A stretch of 64,000 nt of DNA from positions 310,001 to 374,000 of the forward strand of contig NZ_CP100604.1 of the NCBI RefSeq assembly GCF_031202265.1. The letters are read 5' to 3'. This DNA comes from Bradyrhizobium sp. Ash2021. Lineage in GTDB: Bacteria; Pseudomonadota; Alphaproteobacteria; Rhizobiales; Xanthobacteraceae. Position numbers and translations under genes: made by a program. The notes under the pieces were generated by a model. That model did not search any database and was not told where the DNA came from. It worked only from the letters and a program-made list of their open reading frames with translations. Below, piece after piece: positions 8,111 to 16,208 of the stretch. Within the stretch, counting starts at the first letter, position 1. Each line of letters opens with the position of its first letter.

Positions 8111-9502
8111 CTAAACCGGAACCGCCCTCTCTCCCGAATTCGTTGCCGGCAACAGACCGCCCAGATACGGCCGCGCGAGCTGGATCATGGCCGCGGCGAC
8201 GGCTGCGACCGCGGCCAGCAGCAGGAAGAATTCGGCGTGCGAAAAATGCGACCACAAGGCGCCGAGCCAGCCCGCGGCCAGATTTCCCACAAAGCTGGTC
8301 GAGAACCATATCCCCATCACGGTGGAGCGCGAGCTTCCGGGCGCGATGTTCGAGATCAGCGATAATCCGATCGGCGAAAAATTCAGTTCCGCGATCGTCA
8401 GCACCACAAAATACAACAACAGCCAAAGCCAGCTCGCGTCGGTCGCGCCGCTGAGCAGTGCCGCACCCGCCATGATCAGATAGGACGCCGACAACAGCAG
8501 GCATCCCAGCAACAGCTTGCCGACCGTCGAAGGCTCGCGCCCCGGCCGCGACCAGAAGGCGATCAACGGCGGCGTGAACAGAAAGATCATCAGCGGATTG
8601 AAGGCCTGAAACCAGGTGACGGGAATTTCGCCGCGCCAGAACAGCAAATTCACGGAGCGGTCGGTCGCGTTTTCCGCCCACAGCGCGATCGTGTTGCCCT
8701 GTTGTTCGTAGGCGGCCCAGAACAATGCGGTCGGTATGAACAGGATCATCAAGCCGAGAAGGGCGGCCCGCAGCCGCGCGACGTCGAGCGGCTCGGGTTT
8801 TGCCGGCTCGGGCCTGGTGCGGCTTGCCGGTGCGCGCGGAAGGCCGGCGAGATAGGTCACGAGGCCGATCGCCATGCCGATCCCGGCGCTGGCAAATCCG
8901 TAGTGCCAGCCGATCTTTTCGCCGAGCGCGCCGCATACCAGCGGCGAGAAGAAGGCGCCGATATTGATGCCGACGTAAAAGATCGAGTAGGCGCGATCCC
9001 GGCGACGATCATCCGGCGCGTAGAGTTCGCCGACCTGGGTTGCGATATTGGGCTTGAACGCGCCATTGCCCAACACCAGCAGGCACAGCGCGAATAGAAA
9101 GAGATGTTCCGACGCCATCATGAAATGGCCGGCGACCATCAAGGCTGCGCCGATCACGATCGTCGGCGTCCGTCCGATCAGGCGGTCGGCGAGCATCCCG
9201 CCGAAAATCGGCGTCAGATACACAAAGCCGGTGTAAAGGCCGTAGATCTGCGACGCCAAGGGCTGGATCTCGAGCGGGCCGGACAGGGCTGTGAGCGCAC
9301 GCTTCAGCCCGGCCAGTCCCAGCACCTTGTCGGCATGCTCCGGCTTCAGGAGATAGTCGACCATGTAGAGAATGAGCAGCGCCCGCATTCCGTAGTAGGA
9401 AAACCGCTCCCACATCTCGGTCGCGAACAGGGAAGTCAGCCGCCGCGGATGGCCGAATAGCTCGGCGTCCCGCTGACCCGCACCTGAACGCCCGTCCGTC
9501 AT
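8111..9502 (-). CDS. POT/PTR family proton-dependent oligopeptide transporter
   Basis: A 463-residue multi-pass inner-membrane symporter that imports di- or tripeptides with protons. The signature EMWERFSYYGMRALLILYM lies at about residues 29-47 (ExxER motif for proton coupling). FVYLTPIFGGMLADRLIGR and the GNGAFKPNIATQVGELY block follow, as in the PTR2 family, with about 12 hydrophobic segments. It is convergent with tRNA-Thr, leaving only 31 bases between them. A CRP-type palindrome sits 24 bases upstream of its start codon. Confidence 0.93.
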   Translation of the reverse strand: MTDGRSGAGQRDAELFGHPRRLTSLFATEMWERFSYYGMRALLILYMVDYLLKPEHADKVLGLAGLKRALTALSGPLEIQPLASQIYGLYTGFVYLTPIFGGMLADRLIGRTPTIVIGAALMVAGHFMMASEHLFLFALCLLVLGNGAFKPNIATQVGELYAPDDRRRDRAYSIFYVGINIGAFFSPLVCGALGEKIGWHYGFASAGIGMAIGLVTYLAGLPRAPASRTRPEPAKPEPLDVARLRAALLGLMILFIPTALFWAAYEQQGNTIALWAENATDRSVNLLFWRGEIPVTWFQAFNPLMIFLFTPPLIAFWSRPGREPSTVGKLLLGCLLLSASYLIMAGAALLSGATDASWLWLLLYFVVLTIAELNFSPIGLSLISNIAPGSSRSTVMGIWFSTSFVGNLAAGWLGALWSHFSHAEFFLLLAAVAAVAAAMIQLARPYLGGLLPATNSGERAVPV

Positions 9503-9525
9503 TTTGTCCCCGGAATCCCTGTTTG

Positions 9526-9541
9526 TGTGATCTTTCTCACA
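9526..9541. promoter_or_regulatory. CRP-type palindrome, copy 1
   Basis: TGTGATCTTTCTCACA fits TGTGA-N6-TCACA exactly, the consensus for the CRP/CAP group. It lies 24 bases upstream of the transporter start (minus strand). It shares flanking bases (ATAGG, then CCTAAT 15 bases on) with a second copy at 11642. The binding protein is unknown. Confidence 0.6.
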
Positions 9542-9629
9542 TAGGCAATTTTACCGATGCCCTAATTTCCCGATCGAGGCGCCGAACTGGCCGCTACTGG
9601 CCGGATGAAGGCGGCGGCCCGACTACAAC

Positions 9630-11573
9630 TTATTTGCCGTCCTCGATGAACTGGCGAATGACGCTCTCGGCCAGTTTGCCGACCCGCTGCGCGCCGGCCA
9701 CCGTCAAATGATCGATATCCCAGTACAGCCATAGGCCATTCACGGTTGCCGGGCAGTCGGCGTCGCACAGATATTGGTCCGGCAACAATATCCGCACCTG
9801 GTCGGGATGACGCTCTTGCACATCCGCGAGCATCGCGTTGAATTCCTTGTTCCTGGATCGCACGGTTTCCACTGGGACCGGCGGGCACGGCGTGCTCGGC
9901 GCGTGCCAGAGGGGACCCGGGGCGAAACGGGACATCTGGCTCCGGCATCCCGGCTCGACGCCGCCGCCGATGATCAGGAAGCGCCGTCCGTTGGCGCCAA
10001 GATCGCTAATGGTGTCCTCGATGCCGGTGCGCCACACATCGATCCATGAAGCGTCGGATCCGGAATGGCCGAGCTCGCTGTGAATCTCGCCGCCATAGGT
10101 CAGCCAGGACTGGCTGAGAACGACGGGTGAAGCGTTAGTCTTGATGGCCGCGAGATATTTGTCCCGCTCCGACCTGCATTGAACGGTGCCATCGAAATTG
10201 GTGCGATAAAGGCCCACCAGCATCGGGCATCCCTCTTCTGTGTAGGCTTCGCCGCGCACGGCGGCGCGCTTTGCGGCGGGATCGAACGCGGCGACATATT
10301 GTTCGGCGAAGGAGTCGCCGATCATCTGAATCCCGATCTTTTCGTTCACTGCGCCGAACGCGCATTTCGACTGCGCGCTACGTGTGCAGGGCCAGAATCC
10401 GAACCGTTGCAGGTCGACCGTTGCGCGCGCCTCTACTGAAAGCCGCCACGGCCAGCCGTCCTGCCGGTTCGCCAGGAAGGCGAGCGAGCCGACCATGACG
10501 ATCAATGCCGCAGCGACGCCCATGACCGGAAACAGCGAGGTGTTGCGCGCGCGAAACGGGGTCTCGACGTAGCGATACATCAGTTCTGACGAAGCGACCG
10601 CGAGCACGAACACCGATGATTTTGCGGCGATCGTCTGCGCGCCGTCGCCGAGGATGTAGCCCGCGAAGATAATCAACGGCCAGTGCGCGAGATAGAGCGA
10701 ATAGGAAATCAGGCCGATCCGGACCGCGACCGGATTCGTCAGCGCAGCGGCGAGAGGGTGGGATTGGCCCGCCCAGATCAGGCAGGCGGCGCCGATGCAG
10801 GGGATCAACGCGTTCGCGCCGGGGAACGCTGTCGTGCCGTCAAAGGAGATCACGGCGTAAGCGATCAAGCCGAACCCGAGCGCCGCCAATATCGATTGCG
10901 CCGATGCCGGGAGGACAAACCGCCGCTCGGCAAAGATGACGAGCGCGCCGATCGCGAATTCGAAGGCGCGGTATGCGGGCAAATAGAACGCGCCGGCGGA
11001 ATCGGTCGCGAGGCTCGCTTGCGCGGCGAAGAGCGAACCGGCACCGAGCAGGAGGATCAGCGCGGGCAGCGCCTTGCCCAAAAATCTCCGGCCGATCAGC
11101 AGCACCGCAGGCCACACCAGATAGAATTGCTCTTCCACCGCCAGCGACCAGAAATGCAGGACTGCGCTCGGATCGGCCGCTTTGGCGAAATAGGCGTGGC
11201 TGCCGCGCCAGAAATAGAAATTGGACACGGAGCCGAGCGCGGCGACGACGTCCTGGGTCAGGCTCTTGAAATGCTCCGGCGAAAACCACAGGGCGCCGAT
11301 CAACAGCGTACCAAGGATGGTGACGATGGCGGCGGGAAACAGCCGCCGGATCCGCCGCTCGTAGAAGCGCTGGATGGAGAACCGGCCGCGTTCCGTGTCC
11401 GACAGGACGTTTCGTGAGATCAGGTATCCCGAGATCACGAAGAACAGGTCAACGCCGACAAAGCCACCGCCAAACGGCGGTATTTCGAGATGGTAGAGCA
11501 AGACGCAGAGCACGGAAATCGCGCGCAATCCGTCGATGTCGCGACGATTAGGAGGTTTGGTACTCAGTTCCAT
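9630..11573 (-). CDS. Acyltransferase-3 membrane protein with C-terminal SGNH domain
   Basis: A 647-residue protein of the OafA type that probably adds acyl groups to a surface polysaccharide or lipid. Residues about 10-370 form the acyltransferase-3 domain with around 10 membrane helices: DIDGLRAISVLCVLLYHL (catalytic-type His), then FVGVDLFFVISGYLISR and HFWSLAVEEQFYLVWP. The C-terminal part is a periplasmic SGNH hydrolase-like domain with GDSFAEQY (Ser nucleophile block) and DIDHLTVAGAQR (Asp-x-x-His). The acceptor cannot be deduced; no polysaccharide gene cluster surrounds it. Two CRP-like boxes bracket the gene. Confidence 0.9.
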   Translation of the reverse strand: MELSTKPPNRRDIDGLRAISVLCVLLYHLEIPPFGGGFVGVDLFFVISGYLISRNVLSDTERGRFSIQRFYERRIRRLFPAAIVTILGTLLIGALWFSPEHFKSLTQDVVAALGSVSNFYFWRGSHAYFAKAADPSAVLHFWSLAVEEQFYLVWPAVLLIGRRFLGKALPALILLLGAGSLFAAQASLATDSAGAFYLPAYRAFEFAIGALVIFAERRFVLPASAQSILAALGFGLIAYAVISFDGTTAFPGANALIPCIGAACLIWAGQSHPLAAALTNPVAVRIGLISYSLYLAHWPLIIFAGYILGDGAQTIAAKSSVFVLAVASSELMYRYVETPFRARNTSLFPVMGVAAALIVMVGSLAFLANRQDGWPWRLSVEARATVDLQRFGFWPCTRSAQSKCAFGAVNEKIGIQMIGDSFAEQYVAAFDPAAKRAAVRGEAYTEEGCPMLVGLYRTNFDGTVQCRSERDKYLAAIKTNASPVVLSQSWLTYGGEIHSELGHSGSDASWIDVWRTGIEDTISDLGANGRRFLIIGGGVEPGCRSQMSRFAPGPLWHAPSTPCPPVPVETVRSRNKEFNAMLADVQERHPDQVRILLPDQYLCDADCPATVNGLWLYWDIDHLTVAGAQRVGKLAESVIRQFIEDGK

Positions 11574-11641
11574 GCCTGGTGCTTTTTTCCATTTCCGGAA
11601 TTACAGGCCGCGACCAAGCCCGTCCAGCCCGGGGCAGCTTA

Positions 11642-11657
11642 TGTGACCTATCTCACA
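11642..11657. promoter_or_regulatory. CRP-type palindrome, copy 2
   Basis: TGTGACCTATCTCACA, again TGTGA-N6-TCACA. It sits 55 bases before the start of the small secreted-protein gene at 11712 and 69 bases upstream of the divergent acyltransferase start. It is followed by ATAGG and, 16 bases on, CCTAAT, as at copy 1. Confidence 0.6.
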
Positions 11658-11711
11658 TAGGAATCTGCCCCGCGCGGCCTAATCTCCCTGGTAAGCAACG
11701 GGAGACACAAC

Positions 11712-12092
11712 ATGCGCAAACTCATTCTGATCGCAGGGTTCGTCTTGGCATCCGCCACCGCACAGGCTGGCGAGGCGCGGAGCCTGACGCTTGCAAGCGA
11801 GGCACCGTTGGTCGCAGCGCCCGCACCCGCCGTCGCCGCCGCACCCGTGGCGGAAACGCCGATGACGGCGGAAACACCGCAGGCCGCCGAGGCGCCGAAA
11901 TATGTCGAGCGGCCCGCGCCGGTCGAAACCAGCAGCCTGCCGTCCAAAACCGAGCAGCCGAACGTCGAACCGGCGAAGCCGGTCGCCGAAAAGACGGCGT
12001 CAGCGCCGAAGCCGGAAAAACCCCGGCGCAAGCGCTATTGGACCGAATCGCGCATCATCGGCGAACTGCATCGGCACGGCATTTATTGGTAG
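11712..12092 (+). CDS. Small exported Ala/Pro-rich protein with C-terminal GELHRHGIYW motif
   Basis: A 126-residue protein of unknown function. An N-terminal signal peptide (MRKLILIAGFVLASATAQAG) probably ends at about residue 19. The middle is a low-complexity Ala/Pro/Glu/Val linker. The last 25 residues are basic and aromatic (RRKRYWTESRIIGELHRHG, then IYW) and look like the functional part. SD-like GGGAGA lies 10 bases before the ATG. A CRP-type palindrome precedes the gene. I recognise no named domain. Confidence 0.75.
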   Translation: MRKLILIAGFVLASATAQAGEARSLTLASEAPLVAAPAPAVAAAPVAETPMTAETPQAAEAPKYVERPAPVETSSLPSKTEQPNVEPAKPVAEKTASAPKPEKPRRKRYWTESRIIGELHRHGIYW

Positions 12093-12115
12093 GGCTGGCT
12101 AGAGAATTACTCTCC

Positions 12116-12232
12116 CGTCATTGCGAGGAGCGAAGCGACGAAGCAATCCAAAGCCGCGCATGTCGCTCATGGATTGCTTCGCGGAGCCTGTCATCGGCCG
12201 CGCATTCGCGCGACCCGTTGGCTCGCAATGAC
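12116..12232. repeat. Dispersed palindromic repeat, family A copy 2
   Basis: CGTCATTGCGAGGAGC at the left, GCTCGCAATGACG at the right, with an internal inverted pair GAAGCAATCCA / TGGATTGCTTCG. It lies between convergent genes. Confidence 0.85.
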
Positions 12233-12264
12233 GTTTTCGGCAAAGGCGGCATTTAGCCGACGAC

Positions 12265-13287
12265 CTAGTCCGTCACCGTCTGCACCACGCTGCCGACCGG
12301 GCGGCTGCTGGCCGTCGGCACCTTCATGTCCTTGACCAGCATCGCATCATATTCCGGCAAGGTTTCGAGCTGGGTCTTGGCCCTCACCTGCACGACCTTG
12401 TAGCCGCCGGCCTTGAGGCGGCGCAGCAGCGTCGGCAAGGCAGCCGCGGTGTGTTTCTGCAAATCGTGCATCAGGATGATGCCCTTGCCCTGCTTGTCCA
12501 GCTTGGTCATGACGGTCTGGATAACCTGGTCGGGACTGCTGGATTTGAAGTCGTTGGAATCGACGTCACAGGAAAACATCGCGATATTCCGGTTGCCGAG
12601 ATGTTCCGTCGTCGCCTGGGTATGGACCAGCGCCGGGAAGCGAAAGAACGGCGCGGGTGCCGAGCCCAGCGCCAGCTTCACGGCGCTAAAACCCTTCTCG
12701 ATTTCGTCCATGGCCTGTTGTTCCGTCAGCTTCTTGCTGTCGAGATGCGCGTGCGACCAGGTGTGTGCGCCGATGGTGTGACCGGCGGCGGCGACCTGGC
12801 GCAGGATTTCCGGATGATAGGTGGTGTGCAAGCCGATCGGGAAGAACACCGCCTTGGTGCATTCATCCGCCAGCGCCTTGAGCACCGAAGGCGTTGTCGG
12901 CCACGGGCCGTCGTCGAAGGTCAGCACGACCTCCTTGTCGGCCAGAAAGTCGAACTGCTTGTATTGCAGGAAGCCGAAACCCGGTCCGCCCGCGGTGTCG
13001 ATCACCACGGTGCGGCTGACGCCGAGCGCATCGGGATTGGCGCAGGTCGATTTCGCGGGCGCCGGCGGAGGAGCGGGCGGAGCCGCCGGCTTCGACAGCG
13101 CGGCGGTGACCTCGACGTCATCCTTGGCGGCCAGTTTGGCCGCAGCCGGGGCGGGTTCGGCCGGTTTGGCGGCAACGGTCTGGGGCGGGGCCGCGCCGGC
13201 GCGCGGCGAAGAGGTCCAGAACCACACTCCGGCGATCATAACCGCCGCAACAACACTGGCCAGCATCAGGCCCAACGGATTACGCAT
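12265..13287 (-). CDS. Polysaccharide deacetylase (NodB-homology) family protein
   Basis: Probable carbohydrate N-deacetylase, membrane-anchored. The ATG at 13287 has GGAAAG upstream and gives 340 residues; earlier in-frame starts (ATG 13332, TTG 13344) would add a short basic tail. One hydrophobic segment lies at about residues 4-24, then a Pro/Ala linker to about 80. The NodB domain shows LTFDDGPWPTT (catalytic and metal Asp pair), HTWSHAHL (metal His pair), FFRFPAL and IILMHDLQKHTA. The target may be peptidoglycan, chitooligosaccharide or exopolysaccharide; no linked gene decides. Confidence 0.9.
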   Translation of the reverse strand: MRNPLGLMLASVVAAVMIAGVWFWTSSPRAGAAPPQTVAAKPAEPAPAAAKLAAKDDVEVTAALSKPAAPPAPPPAPAKSTCANPDALGVSRTVVIDTAGGPGFGFLQYKQFDFLADKEVVLTFDDGPWPTTPSVLKALADECTKAVFFPIGLHTTYHPEILRQVAAAGHTIGAHTWSHAHLDSKKLTEQQAMDEIEKGFSAVKLALGSAPAPFFRFPALVHTQATTEHLGNRNIAMFSCDVDSNDFKSSSPDQVIQTVMTKLDKQGKGIILMHDLQKHTAAALPTLLRRLKAGGYKVVQVRAKTQLETLPEYDAMLVKDMKVPTASSRPVGSVVQTVTD

Positions 13288-13505
13288 CGCTACACTTTCC
13301 AGAAAACTAAGGGTACTTCGGCGACGGGTCATTAATGCGAACAAGATCTTAACGCCGCACCAACGCCGGCTGGGGGGACAAACAAAATTTGGCTTCAGAT
13401 TTGGCCTGCGGCGACTGAGTGATGGACGTCACAGTCGGCAAAGCGAATGCGCCGCAAGGTCGGAAGATCGAACAACGGGCCCGCCCCGGGCAATGGGAGC
13501 CGACG

Positions 13506-13784
13506 ATGACCGCCTTCTTCAGCAGCACTGTTCGCAAGGTCAGTTTAGCCCTGGTTTTCGTCGCCTCCCTGTCGGCGGTTTCGTCGACGTCGAGCTTTGC
13601 CTTCAGCGCGGAGGCGCAGCAGATGTGCACGGGCGATGCGTTCCGCCTGTGCAGTTCGGAAATTCCCAACATCCCGAAGATCACCGCCTGCATGATCAGG
13701 CAGCGCGCGAGCCTCTCCAGCGGGTGTCGCGTCGTGCTGGACCGCGATCTGGCCGCGCAGGGCCGCAAGGTCGCCGCGCAGTAA
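13506..13784 (+). CDS. Small exported Cys-rich protein (paralogue 1)
   Basis: A 92-residue protein from the ATG at 13506 (GGGAG upstream; the frame stays open further up but without a better start). A signal peptide of about 38 residues contains VSLALVFVASLSAVSS. The mature part has four cysteines in the order CTGDAFRLC ... ACMIRQRASLSSGCR. That spacing matches the protein at 14018, so both belong to one family of short Cys-repeat periplasmic proteins. Function unknown. Confidence 0.75.
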   Translation: MTAFFSSTVRKVSLALVFVASLSAVSSTSSFAFSAEAQQMCTGDAFRLCSSEIPNIPKITACMIRQRASLSSGCRVVLDRDLAAQGRKVAAQ

Positions 13785-13914
13785 GTCTCGTTGCAGCGCT
13801 TGCGGCGATGCGACGCGGGTGCTCCCGCGCGCCAGCGGACTTAGGAACTGGCATCCGCGTTCGGCGTCGCCTCGCCACAAAGGCATTGCGACGCCAATTT
13901 GGGCACTCCAGCTT

Positions 13915-13975
13915 TTTGCTTTGACGCGTTTTATTGACGCGAACCGGTTTCCACTTCGCTCGAAAACGCTCTAGA
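13915..13975. repeat. Half copy of composite repeat, inverted
   Basis: TTGACGCGTTTTATTGACGCG followed by AACCGGTTTCCACTTCGCTC and GAAAACGCTCTAGA is the reverse complement of the left half of the repeats at 3820 and 7817; the hairpin half is missing. Confidence 0.7.
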
Positions 13976-14017
13976 ACGCCTGTGTAGCGTTCATTGATGA
14001 GTGTAAGGCATAGCAAG

Positions 14018-14230
14018 ATGACCCGATTTCTTTTCGTCATTCCGCTGGTTCTGATGGCATCGGCGGCCTCGGCCCAGCAGCAGGGACATGATGCCTGCGC
14101 GCGCGACGTCTCACGGTTTTGCCGGGCCCACATGCAGGAGGGCGATCAGGTCGTGCTGGCGTGCCTGAAGGAGAACCGCCCCCGGCTCAGCAAGGCCTGC
14201 CAGAAGACCCTGGCCGAGCACGGGCAGTAA
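14018..14230 (+). CDS. Small exported Cys-rich protein (paralogue 2)
   Basis: A 70-residue protein from the ATG at 14018; a TTG at 13994 is in frame but would only lengthen the signal peptide. Residues 1-21 form a clear signal peptide (LFVIPLVLMASAASA). The mature part is ACARDVSRFCRAHMQEGD followed by QVVLACLKENRPRLSKAC: four cysteines spaced as in the protein at 13506. The pattern resembles Cys-rich repeat (GLG1-like) short proteins common in Bradyrhizobium. Role unknown. Confidence 0.75.
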   Translation: MTRFLFVIPLVLMASAASAQQQGHDACARDVSRFCRAHMQEGDQVVLACLKENRPRLSKACQKTLAEHGQ

Positions 14231-14238
14231 TTGATTTT

Positions 14239-14358
14239 CGTCATTCCGGGGCGCGCGTAGCGCGAGCTATGATGTGCAATTGCACATCAGAGAATCCATA
14301 CTCACGATCTTGGTTATGGATTCCGGGCCTGCGCCAAGAGGCGCATCCCGGAATGACG
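14239..14358. repeat. Dispersed palindromic repeat, family B copy 1, with GCAATTGC core
   Basis: Begins CGTCATTCCGGGGCGCG and ends CGCATCCCGGAATGACG. Inside, GATGTGCAATTGCACATC (14271-14288) is a perfect 18-base palindrome. Family B copies also lie at 20521, 34839 and 40025. Confidence 0.85.
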
Positions 14359-14367
14359 GCGTGAAAA

Positions 14368-16056
14368 TTACGTGCTGCTGCCCGCCGCCGTTGCGACCGG
14401 CAATACTTCGTTCGCCGCGCGATCGGGCGTGTCTTCCTTCCAGCGCACCGAGCCGAACGGCCGCTCCAGCATGCGTCGCACGCGGATCGGATCCGGCCCG
14501 AGGTGAAAATCGATCGCGCGCTGATGCAGCGCGCGTTCGGATTGCGTCGCGCGATTGCGCTGGCGCAGATAATCCAGCCAGGTCGGACAGTGATAGCGCT
14601 CGGTCCATAATTCGGGATCGGCGATGTCGCGCGCGATCGACCAGCCATAGGCGCCGTTACGCTGGCGGCTCAGCTGCACTTCCTGCATCACATTGTGGAA
14701 CAGGCGGGCGTTGTCCGGCGCGACGCGGTATTCGATTTCGACCACCAGGGGCCCGCTGCGCCCGGTAAGCGACAGCCGTACCTCGGGATCGGCGAGCACC
14801 TCTGAGGCCGCCTCGTTGCGCGCGCCGACCGGCGGCATGCGCAGCCACAGCCCGAGCAGCGGCGAGAGGCCCATCAGCCCGGCGGAAACCAATAGCGCGG
14901 TTTCGACGCCAGCGAGGTCGGTGAGATGTCCCCAGCCCCAGCTGCCCAGCGCGATGCCGCCGGCGATCGACGCCTGGAATGCCGCCAGCGAGCGGCCCGC
15001 GACCCAGCGCGGCGCCGAGAGCTGCACGCCGATGTTGAACAAGGCCACCGCCAGCATCCACACCGCGCCGGCCAGCACCAAAGCTGCCGCGGTCAAGACC
15101 GGTTGCCGGCTCATCGCCACCGCCGCGATCGCACCCGCCATCGACAGCGCGCAGGCGCGGACCGCGGCCTCGCCGCTGAGGCGTTTGCGCACTTCGGCGA
15201 TGTTCAGCGCGCCGAGCACCGCGCCCATGCCGAAGGCCCCCAGCATGATGCCGTAGGTTTGCGCGCCGCCATGCAGCAGGTCGCGCGCAACCAGCGGCAT
15301 CAGCGCCGAGACCGAGCCGCCGAGCAGGCCGGTGACCAGTGTTCGCGCCAGCACGGTGCGGATCGACGGCGAGTTGGCGATGTAGCGCACGCCCGAGACG
15401 ATGGCGCGGTTGAGCCGTTCGCGCGGCAGGCGCGACGGTTCGCTGGTCCGGTTCCACATGAACAGCACGACCACCAGCGGCAGATAGAGCAGCGCATTCA
15501 CCGCAAACGCCGCCACCGCACCGGCTGTTGCGACCACGATGCCGCCGATCGCGGGCCCGAAGCTCCGCGCGATGTTGTAGCTGATGCCGTTGAGGGCGAC
15601 CGCGGACGGCAGCGTCTCCGCCGGCACCTGCTCGCTGACCGAGGCTTGCCAGGCCGGCCCGAACAGCGCCATGCCGCTGCCGACCACGAAACACAGTGCC
15701 AGCAGGATATTCGGACTGATGAGGTTGAGCCACGCCAGCACCGTCAGCGCGGTCGCCCCGCTCAGCGCGACCGCCAGCGAGACCAGCGCCACGATGCGCC
15801 GGTCATGCATGTCGGCAATGGCGCCGGCCGGCATCGAGATCAGCATCACCGGCAGCATCAGCGCGGTCTGCACCAGCGCGACCTTGTCCGCCGAGGATGC
15901 CATTTGCGTCATCGCCCAGGCCGCGCCGACGCCCTGGATCAGGATCCCGAGGTTGGAGACCAGGCTGGCCAGCCAGATGCGCCGGAACACCGAATGGCGC
16001 AACGGCGCCATGATGCTGTCGGCGGCAAAAGGCGGGCGATTTGACGGTTCAGTCAT
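14368..16056 (-). CDS. MFS transporter with C-terminal cytoplasmic domain (EntS/MFS_3 type)
   Basis: A 562-residue inner-membrane exporter. The first ~400 residues form about 12 helices with the MFS loop 2-3 signature in AGAIADMHDRRIVALVS and the family-typical FGPAWQASVSEQVPAETLPSA plus ALNGISYNIARSFGPAIGG. The last ~150 residues are soluble, starting at VEIEYRVAPDNARLF and including RYHCPTWLDYLRQRNR, a C-terminal extension known in the MFS_3 subgroup. The substrate cannot be told from sequence; relatives export siderophores or drugs. It is flanked by a family B repeat and divergent from the hydrolase gene. Confidence 0.88.
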   Translation of the reverse strand: MTEPSNRPPFAADSIMAPLRHSVFRRIWLASLVSNLGILIQGVGAAWAMTQMASSADKVALVQTALMLPVMLISMPAGAIADMHDRRIVALVSLAVALSGATALTVLAWLNLISPNILLALCFVVGSGMALFGPAWQASVSEQVPAETLPSAVALNGISYNIARSFGPAIGGIVVATAGAVAAFAVNALLYLPLVVVLFMWNRTSEPSRLPRERLNRAIVSGVRYIANSPSIRTVLARTLVTGLLGGSVSALMPLVARDLLHGGAQTYGIMLGAFGMGAVLGALNIAEVRKRLSGEAAVRACALSMAGAIAAVAMSRQPVLTAAALVLAGAVWMLAVALFNIGVQLSAPRWVAGRSLAAFQASIAGGIALGSWGWGHLTDLAGVETALLVSAGLMGLSPLLGLWLRMPPVGARNEAASEVLADPEVRLSLTGRSGPLVVEIEYRVAPDNARLFHNVMQEVQLSRQRNGAYGWSIARDIADPELWTERYHCPTWLDYLRQRNRATQSERALHQRAIDFHLGPDPIRVRRMLERPFGSVRWKEDTPDRAANEVLPVATAAGSST

Positions 16057-16208
16057 ATCCGGTTCCGTATGACCTGCTAATGGCTGGTCGATGATTCCCG
16101 CGGTCCTCCAGTGATGCCCGCGAAAGTCCTGTTCTGTCCAGCCATTGTGCCGCTATCAGGTGGGCCAAGGCCCAGCTAAAGTACTGAAAAATAACGGGGG
16201 GTTACAAA

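Noticed and set aside
12451..13335. Long plus-strand ORF opposite the polysaccharide deacetylase
   Set aside because: Composition (GRRRRSGRSRRLRQRGG) is typical of antisense frames; the minus strand has all NodB motifs.
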